From positions 62,001 through 126,000 of the forward strand of contig NW_027327412.1 in the NCBI RefSeq assembly GCF_047675955.1: a stretch of DNA of 64,000 nucleotides. The letters are read 5' to 3'. The notes under the pieces were generated by a model, which saw only the letters and a program-made list of their open reading frames with translations, was not told the DNA's origin and searched no databases. Of this stretch, positions 51,827-62,117 are shown in pieces. The stretch's first letter is position 1; every line of letters begins with the position of its first letter. The stretch is from Chlorocebus sabaeus. Lineage: Eukaryota > Chordata > Mammalia > Primates > Cercopithecidae. Position numbers and translations under genes: made by a program.

Positions 51827-54800
51827 CTTCCAAATATCACTTTGCAAATCCCACAAGAACAATCTTAGCCAAAGATTTCTTTTGTGGAAAGCTGTAACTT
51901 GGTGAAATGTGTTAACAGAACACAGGGCAGTTTCTCAGAAAGCTTCTTTCCCGATTTTAACGGAAGATATTTCCTTTTCCACCATAGCCCTCTATCGACT
52001 TCCAAATATCACTTTTCAAATTTCACAAAAACAGTCTTAGTGAACGACTTCTTGAAGGAAAAGCTGTAACTCTGTGAGATGAACTATCAGACCACAAAGA
52101 AGTTTTCAGAAAGCTTCTTTTCGGTTTTCATCTTAGGATATTTCCATTTTCACCATAGCCCTCTATGAGCTCACAAATAACACTTTGCAACTTACACAAG
52201 AACAGTCTTAGCGAAAGGCTTCTTCAGGGGAAAGCTGTAACTCTTTTAGATGAATTAACAGAACACAAAGTAGTTTCTCAGAAAGCTTCTTTCCAGTTTT
52301 TAACGGAAGATATTTCCTTTTTCACCATAGCCCTGCATGGGCTTCCAATATCACTTTGCAAGTTCCACAAAAACAGCTTTAGCGTAAGGCTTCTTGAGGG
52401 GAAAGCTGTAGTTCTGTGAGTTGAATTAACAGAACACAAAGTAGTTTCTCAGAAATCTTCTTTTCAGATTTTATCTTAGGCTATTTCCTTTTTCACCAGA
52501 GCCCTTTATCGGCTTCCAAATATCACTTTGCAAATTCCACCAGAACAGTCTTAGTGAACGGCTTCTTGAGAAGAAAGCTGTAACTCTGTGAGATGAATTA
52601 ACAGAACACAAAGCAGTTTCTCAGAAAGCGTCTTTACAGATTTTATCTTAGGTAATTTCCTTTTTCACCATAGCCCTGAAGGCGCTTCCAAATATCACTT
52701 TTCAAATTCCACAAGAACAGTCTTAGCGAAGGGGTTCTGGAGGGGAAGGTTTTAACTCTGTGAGATGAATAAAGAGAGCACAAAGCAATTTCTCACACAG
52801 CTTCTTTTCAGTTTTTAACGGATCATATTTACTTTATCACCACAGCCCTCTATGGGCTTCCAAATATCACTTTGCAATTTCCACAAGAACAGTCTTTGCG
52901 GAGGGCTTCTGGAGGGGAAGGTTTTAAATCAGTGAGATGAGTTAAGAGAACACAAAGCAGTTACTCAGAAATCTTCTTTCCAGTTTTTAACGGAAGATAG
53001 TTCCTTTTTCACCATAGCCCTCTATGGGCTTCCAAATATCACTATGCAAATTCCACAAGAACAGTCTTAGCGAAAGGCTTCTGAGGGGAAGGCTGTAACT
53101 CTGTGAGATGAATTAACAGAACACAAAGCAGTTTCTCAGAAAGCTTCTTTCCAGTTTTTAACGGAGGATATTTCCTTTTTCACCATAGCCCTCTATGGGC
53201 TTCGAAATATCACATTGCAAATGCCAGAAGAACAGTCTTAGGGAAAGGTTTCTGTAGGGGAAAGCTGTAACTCTGTGAGATGAATTAACAGAACACAAAG
53301 CAATTTCTAAGAAAACTTCTTTCCAGTTTTTAACTGAAGAAATTTCCTTTTTCACAATTGCCCTCTATGGGCTTCCAAATATCACTCTGCAAATACCACA
53401 AAAACAGTATAAGCGAAAGGCTTCTTGAGGGGAAAGCTGTAACTCAGTGAGGTGTATTAACAGAACACACGGCAGTTTCTCAGAAATCTTCTTTCCAGTT
53501 TTTAACGGAAGATATTTCCTTTTTCACCATAGCCCTCTACGGGCTTCCAAATATCACTTTGCAGATTCCAATGGAACAGTCTTAGCCAACAGCTTCTTGA
53601 GGGGAAAGCTGTAACTCGGTGAGATGTATTAACAGAACACACGGCAGTTTCTCTGAAAGCTTCTTTCCAGTATTTAACAGAAGACATTTCCTTTTTCACC
53701 ATAGCCCTTTATGGGTTTAAGAATATCACTTTGCAAATTTCACAAGAACAGTTTTAGTGAACGGCCTCTTGAGGAGAAAGCTGAAACTCTGTGAGAAGAA
53801 CTAACAGAACACAAAGCGGTTTCTCAGAGAGCTTCTTTTCGGTTTTTAGTGGAAGATATTTCCTTTTTCACCATAGCCCTCTATGGGCTTCCAAATATCA
53901 CTTTGCAAATTCCAAAAGAACAGTCTTAACGAAGGGCTTCTGGAGGAGAAATTTGTAACTCTGTGAGATAAATTAACAGAACACAAAGCAGTTTCTCAGA
54001 AAGCTTCTTTCCAGTTTTTAACTGAAGATATTTCCTTTTTCACCATAGCCCTCTAGGGGTTCTAAATATTACTTTGCAAATTCCACAAGAATAGGGTTAG
54101 GGAAAGGCTTCTGGAGGGGAAAGCTGTAATTGTGTGAGATGAATTAACAGAACACAAAACAGTTTCTCAGAAACCTTCTTTCCAGTTTTTAACTGAAGAA
54201 ATTTCCTTTTTCACCTTAGCGCTCTATGGGCTTCCAAATATCACTTTGCAAATCGCACAAGAACAGTCTTAGCGAAAGGCTTCTTGAAGGGAAAGCTGTA
54301 AGTCTGTGAGATAAATTAAAGAACACAAAGCAGTTTCTCAGAAAGCTTCTTTCCTGTTTTTAAAGGAAGATATTTTCTTTTTCACCATAGCAGTCTATGG
54401 CCTTCTAATATCACTTGCAAATTCCTCCAGAACTGTCTTATCGAAAGGCTTCCGGAGGGGAAAGCTGTACTCTGTGAGATGAACTAAAAGAACACAAGGC
54501 AGTTTCGCAGAAAGATTCTTTCCAGTTTTCAATGGAAGATATGTCGTTTTTCACCATAGCACTCTAAGAGCTTCCAAATATCTCTTTGCAAATTCCACAA
54601 GAACAGTCTTAGGGAAAGGCTTCTTGAGAGGAAAGCTGTAACCCTGTGAAATGAAGTAACAGAACACAACGCAGTTTCTCAGAAAACCTATTTCCAGTTT
54701 TTAACGGAAGATATTTCCTTTTTCATCATAGCCCTCAATGGGCTTCCAAATATCACTTTACAAATTCCACAAGAACAGTCTTACCGAAAGACTTCTTGAG

Positions 54801-56972
54801 GGGAAACCTGTAACTCTGTGAGATGAATTAACAGAACACAAAGCAGTTTCTCAGAAAGCTGCTTTTCAGTTTTTAACGGAAGATATTTCCTTTTTCACCA
54901 TAGACCTCTACGGCCTTCCAAATATCACTTTGCAAATTCCACAAGAACAGTCCCTGCCAAAGGCTTCTTGAAGGGAAAGTTGTAACTCTTTGAGATGAAT
55001 TAACAGAACACAAAGAAGTTTCTCAGAAAGCTTCTTTCCAGTTTTTACCTGAAAATATTTCCTTTTTCACCATAGCCTTCTTGGGGTTCCAAATATCACT
55101 TTGGAAATTCCACTAGAACAGTCTCAGCAAAAGGCTTCTTGAGGGGAAAGCAGTAACTCTGTGAGATGAATTAACAGAACACAAAGTAGTTTCTGAGACA
55201 GCTTCTTTCCAGTATTTAGCTGAAGATATTTCCTTTTTCACCACAGCCCTCTATGGGCTTCAAAATATCACTTTGCAAATTACACATGAACAGTCTTAGC
55301 GAAAGCCTCTTTGAGGTGAAAGCTGTAACTCTTTGAGATGAATTAACAGAACACAAAGCCGTTTCTCAGAAAGATTCTTTCCAGTTTTTAACGAAAGATA
55401 TTTCCTTTTTCACCGTAGCCCTCTAAGTGATTCCAAATATCACTTTGCAAATTCCACAAGAACAATCTTAGAGAAAGTCTTCTTGAGGGGAAAGCTGTAA
55501 CTCTGTGAGAAGAATTAACCGAACACAAAGCAGTTTCTCAGAAAGCTTCTTTCCACTTTTTAACTGAAGATATTTCCTTTTTCACCATAGCCCTCTAAGG
55601 GCTTCCAAATATCACTTTGCAAGTTCCGCAAGAACAACCTCAGCGAAAGGCTTGTTTAAGGAAAGCTGTAACTCTGCGAGATGAATTCACAGAACACAAA
55701 GCAGATTCTCAGAAGGTTTCTTTCCAGTTTTTAACAGAAGATTTTCCTTTTTCACTATAGCCCTCTATGGGCTTCCAAATATCACTTTGCAAATTCCACA
55801 AGAACAGTCTTAGCGAAAGGTTTCTTCAGGGGAAATCTGTAACTCTGTGAGATGAATTAACAGAATACAAAGCAGTTTCTCAGGAAGCTTCTTTCCCGTT
55901 TTTAACGGAAGATATTTCCTTTTTCACCATAGCTCTCTATGGGCTTACAAATATCACATTGCAAATTCTACAAAAACAGTCGTAGCGAAAGGCTTTTGAG
56001 GGGATAGCTGTAACCCTGTGAGATGAATTAACAGAACACAAAGCAGTTTCTCAGACAGCTTCTTTCCAGTTTTTAACTTAAGATATTTCCTTTTTCAAAA
56101 TAGCCCTCTAAGGGCATCCAAATATCACTTTGCAAATTCCACAAGAACAGCCTTTGCGAAAGGCTTCTTGAGGGAAAAGCTGTACCTCTGTGAGATGAAT
56201 TAACAGAACACAAAGCAGTTTCTCACACAGCTTCTTTCAAATTTTTAACGGAAGATATCTCCTTTTCCACCGTAGCCCTCTATGGGCTTCCAAATATCAC
56301 TTTAAAAATTCCACAAGAACAGCCCTAGCGAAAGGCTTTTTGAAGGGAAAGCTGTAACTCTGTGAGATGAATTAACAGAACACAAAACAGTTTCTCAGAA
56401 AGCTTCTTTCCAGTTTTTAACAGAAGATATTTCCTTTTTCACCATAGCCCTCTACGTGCTGCCAAATATCACTTTGCAAATTCCAAAAGAACAGTCTTTG
56501 CCCAAGGTTTCTTGAGGGGAAAGCTGTAACTCTGTTAGATGAATTAACTGAACACAAAGCAGTTTCTCAGAAAGCTACTTTCCATTTTTTAACTGAACAT
56601 ATTTCCTTTTCACAATAGCCCTCTACGGGCTTCCACATATCACCTTGCCAATTTTACAAGAACTGCCTTAGCGGAAGGCTTCTTGAAGGGAAAGCTGTAA
56701 CTTTGTGAGATGAATTAACAGAACACAAAGCTGTTTATCAGAAAGCTTCTTTCCAGTTTTTAACTGAGGATATTTTCTTTTTAACCATAGCTCTCTATGG
56801 GCTTCCAAATATCACTTTGCATATTCCACAAGAAAAGTCTTAACGAAAGGCTTCTTGAGGGGAAAGGTGTAACTCTTTGAGATGAATTAACAGAACACAA
56901 AGCAGTTTCTCAGAAAGCTTCTTTTCAGTTTTTAACGGAAGATATTTCCTTTTTCACCAAGCCCCCTATGGG
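51827..56972 (-). repeat. HOR unit 7, A-type (5146 bp)
   Basis: Third A-type unit, 12,696 bp after unit 5, with the same markers and the same two-monomer deletion junction (54273-54287). It is followed by a B-type start at 56973, so the A-B alternation continues to here. Confidence 0.92.
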
Positions 56973-59900
56973 CTTCCAAATATCACTTTGCAAATCCCAC
57001 AAGAACAATCTTAGCCAAAGATTTCTTTTTTGGAAAGCTGTAACTTGGTGAAATGTGTTAACAGAACACAGGGCAGTTTCTCAGAAAGCTTCTTTCCCGA
57101 TTTTAACGGAAGATATTTCCTTTTCCACCATAGCCCTCTATCGACTTCCAAATATCACTTTTCAAATTTCACAAAAACAGTCTTAGTGAACGACTTCTTG
57201 AAGGAAAAGCTGTAACTCTGTGAGATGAACTATCAGACCACAAAGAAGTTTTCAGAAAGCTTCTTTTCGGTTTTCATCTTAGGATATTTCCATTTTCACC
57301 ATAGCCCTCTATGAGCTCACAAATAACACTTTGCAACTTACACAAGAACAGTCTTAGCGAAAGGCTTCTTCAGGGGAAAGCTGTAACTCTTTTAGATGAA
57401 TTAACAGAACACAAAGTAGTTTCTCAGAAAGCTTCTTTCCAGTTTTTAACGGAAGATATTTCCTTTTTCACCATAGCCCTGCATGGGCTTCCAATATCAC
57501 TTTGCAAGTTCCACAAAAACAGCTTTAGCGTAAGGCTTCTTGAGGGGAAAGCTGTAGTTCTGTGAGTTGAATTAACAGAACACAAAGTAGTTTCTCAGAA
57601 ATCTTCTTTTCAGATTTTATCTTAGGCTATTTCCTTTTTCACCAGAGCCCTTTATCGGCTTCCAAATATCACGTTGCAAATTCCACCAGAACAGTCTTAG
57701 TGAACGGCTTCTTGAGAAGAAAGCTGTAACTCTGTGAGATGAATTAACAGAACACAAAGCAGTTTCTCAGAAAGCGTCTTTACAGATTTTATCTTAGGTA
57801 ATTTCCTTTTTCACCATAGCCCTGAAGGCGCTTCCAAATATCACTTTTCAAATACCACAAGAACAGTCTTAGCGAAGGGGTTCTGGAGGGGAAGGTTTTA
57901 ACTCTGTGAGATGAATTAAGAGAGCACAAAGCAATTTCTCACACAGCTTCTTTTCAGTTTTTAACGCATCATTTTTCCTTTTTCACCACAGCCCTCTATG
58001 GGCTTCCAAATATCACTTTGCAATTTCCACAAGAACAGTCTTTTGGAGGGCTTCTGGAGGGGAAGGTTTTAAATCAGTGAGATGAGTTAAGAGAACACAA
58101 AGCAGTTACTCAGAAATCTTCTTTCCAGTTTTTAACGGAAGATAATTCCTTTTTCACCATAGCCCTCTATGGGCTTCCAAATATCACTATGCAAATTCCA
58201 CAAGAACAGTCTTAGCGAAAGGCTTCTGAGGGGAAGGCTGTAACTCTGTGAGATGAATTAACAGAACACAAAGCAGTTTCTCAGAAAGCTTCTTTCCAGT
58301 TTTTAACGGAGGATATTTCCTTTTTCACCATAGCCCTCTATGGGCTTCGAAATATCACATTGCAAATGCCAGAAGAACAGTCTTAGGGAAAGGTTTCTGT
58401 AGGGGAAAGCTGTAACTCTTTGAGATGAATTAACAGAACACAAAGCAATTTCTATGAAAACTTCTTTCCAGTTTTTAACTGAAGAAATTTCCTTTTTCAC
58501 AATTGCCCTCTATGGGCTTCCAAATATCACTCTGCAAATACCACAAAAACAGTATTAGCGAAAGGCTTCTTGAGGGGAAAGCTGTAACTCAGTGAGGTGT
58601 ATTAACAGAACACACGGCAGTTTCTCAGAAATCTTCTTTCCAGTTTTTAACGGAAGATATTTCCTTTTTCACCATAGCCCTCTACGGGCTTCCAAATATC
58701 ACTTTGCAGATTCCAATGGAACAGTCTTAGCCAACAGCTTCTTGAGGGGAAAGCTGTAACTCGGTGAGATATATTAACAGAACACACGGCAGTTTCTCTG
58801 AAAGCTTCTTTCCAGTATTTAACAGAAGACATTTCCTTTTTCACCATAGCCCTCTATGGGTTTAAGAATATCACTTTGCAAATTTCACAAGAACAGTTTT
58901 AGTGAACGGCCTCTTGAGGAGAAAGCTGAAACTCTGTGAGAAGAACTAACAGAACACAAAGCGGTTTCTCAGAGAGCTTCTTTTCGGTTTTTAGCGGAAG
59001 ATATTTCCTTTTTCACCATAGCCCTCTATGGGCTTCCAAATATCACTTTGCAAATTCCAAAAGAACAGTCTTAACGAAGGGCTTCTGGAGGAGAAATTTG
59101 TAACTCTGTGAGATAAATTAACAGAACACAAAGCAGTTTCTCAGAAAGCTTCTTTCCAGTTTTTAACTGAAGATATTTCCTTTTTCACCATAGCCCTCTA
59201 GGGGTTCTAAATATTACTTTGCAAATTCCACAAGAATAGGGTTAGGGAAAGGCTTCTGGAGGGGAAAGCTGTAATTGTGTGAGATGAATTAACAGAACAC
59301 AAAACAGTTTCTCAGAAACCTTCTTTCCAGTTTTTAACTGAAGAAATTTCCTTTTTCACCTTAGCGCTCTATGGGCTTCCAAATATCACTTTGCAAATCG
59401 CACAAGAACAGTCTTAGCGAAAGGCTTCTTGAAGGGAAAGCTGTAAGTCTGTGAGATAAATTAAAGAACACAAAGCAGTTTCTCAGAAAGCTTCTTTCCT
59501 GTTTTTAAAGGAAGATATTTTCTTTTTCACCATAGCAGTCTATGGCCTTCTAATATCACTTGCAAATTCCTCCAGAACTGTCTTATCGAAAGGCTTCCGG
59601 AGGGGAAAGCTGTACTCTGTGAGATGAACTAAAAGAACACAAGGCAGTTTCGCAGAAAGATTCTTTCCAGTTTTCAATGGAAGATATGTCGTTTTTCACC
59701 ATAGCACTCTAAGAGCTTCCAAATATCTCTTTGCAAATTCCACAAGAACAGTCTTAGGGAAAGGCTTCTTGAGAGGAAAGCTGTAACCCTGTGAAATGAA
59801 GTAACAGAACACAACGCAGTTTCTCAGAAAACCTATTTCCAGTTTTTAACGGAAGATATTTCCTTTTTCATCATAGCCCTCAATGGGCTTCCAAATATCA

Positions 59901-62117
59901 CTTTACAAATTCCACAAGAACAGTCTTACCGAAAGACTTCTTGAGGGGAAACCTGTAACTCTGTGAGATGAATTAACAGAACACAAAGCAGTTTCTCAGA
60001 AAGCTGCTTTTCAGTTTTTAACGGAAGATATTTCCTTTTTCACCATAGACCTCTACGGCCTTCCAAATATCACTTTGCAAATTCCACAAGAACAGTCCCT
60101 GCCAAAGGCTTCTTGAAGGGAAAGTTGTAACTCTTTGAGATGAATTAACAGAACACAAAGAAGTTTCTCAGAAAGCTTCTTTCCAGTTTTTACCTGAAAA
60201 TATTTCCTTTTTCACCATAGCCTTCTTGGGGTTCCAAATATCACTTTGGAAATTCCACTAGAACAGTCTCAGCAAAAGGCTTCTTGAGGGGAAAGCAGTA
60301 ACTCTGTGAGATGAATTAACAGAACACAAAGTAGTTTCTGAGACAGCTTCTTTCCAGTATTTAGCTGAAGATATTTCCTTTTTCACCACAGCCCTCTATG
60401 GGCTTCAAAATATCACTTTGCAAATTACACATGAACAGTCTTAGCGAAAGCCTCTTTGAGGTGAAAGCTGTAACTCTTTGAGATGAATTAACAGAACACA
60501 AAGCCGTTTCTCAGAAAGATTCTTTCCAGTTTTTAACGAAAGATATTTCCTTTTTCACCGTAGCCCTCTAAGTGATTCCAAATATCACTTTGCAAATTCC
60601 ACAAGAACAATCTTAGAGAAAGTCTTCTTGAGGGGAAAGCTGTAACTCTGTGAGAAGAATTAACCGAACACAAAGCAGTTTCTCAGAAAGCTTCTTTCCA
60701 CTTTTTAACTGAAGATATTTCCTTTTTCACCATAGCCCTCTAAGGGCTTCCAAATATCACTTTGCAAGTTCCGCAAGAACAACCTCAGCGAAAGGCTTGT
60801 TTAAGGAAAGCTGTAACTCTGCGAGATGAATTCACAGAACACAAAGCAGATTCTCAGAAGGTTTCTTTCCAGTTTTTAACAGAAGATTTTCCTTTTTCAC
60901 TATAGCCCTCTATGGGCTTCCAAATATCACTTTGCAAATTCCACAAGAACAGTCTTAGCGAAAGGTTTCTTCAGGGGAAATCTGTAACTCTGTGAGATGA
61001 ATTAACAGAATACAAAGCAGTTTCTCAGGAAGCTTCTTTCCCGTTTTTAACGGAAGATATTTCCTTTTTCACCATAGCTCTCTATGGGCTTACAAATATC
61101 ACATTGCAAATTCTACAAAAACAGTCGTAGCGAAAGGCTTTTGAGGGGATAGCTGTAACCCTGTGAGATGAATTAACAGAACACAAAGCAGTTTCTCAGA
61201 CAGCTTCTTTCCAGTTTTTAACTTAAGATATTTCCTTTTTCAAAATAGCCCTCTAAGGGCATCCAAATATCACTTTGCAAATTCCACAAGAACAGCCTTT
61301 GCGAAAGGCTTCTTGAGGGAAAAGCTGTACCTCTGTGAGATGAATTAACAGAACACAAAGCAGTTTCTCACACAGCTTCTTTCAAATTTTTAACGGAAGA
61401 TATCTCCTTTTCCACCGTAGCCCTCTATGGGCTTCCAAATATCACTTTAAAAATTCCACAAGAACAGCCCTAGCGAAAGGCTTTTTGAAGGGAAAGCTGT
61501 AACTCTGTGAGATGAATTAACAGAACACAAAACAGTTTCTCAGAAAGCTTCTTTCCAGTTTTTAACAGAAGATATTTCCTTTTTCACCATAGCCCTCTAC
61601 GTGCTGCCAAATATCACTTTGCAAATTCCAAAAGAACAGTCTTTGCCCAAGGTTTCTTGAGGGGAAAGCTGTAACTCTGTTAGATGAATTAACTGAACAC
61701 AAAGCAGTTTCTCAGAAAGCTACTTTCCATTTTTTAACTGAACATATTTCCTTTTCACAATAGCCCTCTACGGGCTTCCACATATCACCTTGCCAATTTT
61801 ACAAGAACTGCCTTAGCGGAAGGCTTCTTGAAGGGAAAGCTGTAACTTTGTGAGATGAATTAACAGAACACAAAGCTGTTTATCAGAAAGCTTCTTTCCA
61901 GTTTTTAACTGAGGATATTTTCTTTTTAACCATAGCTCTCTATGGGCTTCCAAATATCACTTTGCATATTCCACAAGAAAAGTCTTAACGAAAGGCTTCT
62001 TGAGGGGAAAGGTGTAACTCTTTGAGATGAATTAACAGAACACAAAGCAGTTTCTCAGAAAGCTTCTTTTCAGTTTTTAACGGAAGATATTTCCTTTTTC
62101 ACCAAGCCCCCTATGGG
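56973..62117 (-). repeat. HOR unit 8, B/A chimeric unit (5145 bp)
   Basis: The first third is B-type: TTCTTTTTTGG, CAGTCTTTTGGAGGGC (which explains the single missing base), TCTATGAAAACTTC, GTGAGATATATTAAC, TTTTTAGCGGAAG near 58990. From about 59209 onward it is A-type: CTAAATATTACTTTGCAAAT, AATAGGGTTAGGG, the deletion junction at 59418-59432, TAACAGAAGATTTTCC, TTAACTGAACAC. The switch lies between 58995 and 59208. The unit therefore lacks B's internal duplication and breaks the A-B alternation, since a B-type start follows it at 62118. Confidence 0.92.
58995..59208. other. Crossover interval in chimeric HOR unit 8
   Basis: The last B-specific base is in TTTTTAGCGGAAG (A has AGTGG). The first A-specific base is in GGTTCTAAATATTAC (B has CTAAACATTAC). 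The roughly 214 bases between are the same in A and B units as far as I compared them, so the point cannot be placed more exactly. Confidence 0.85.
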
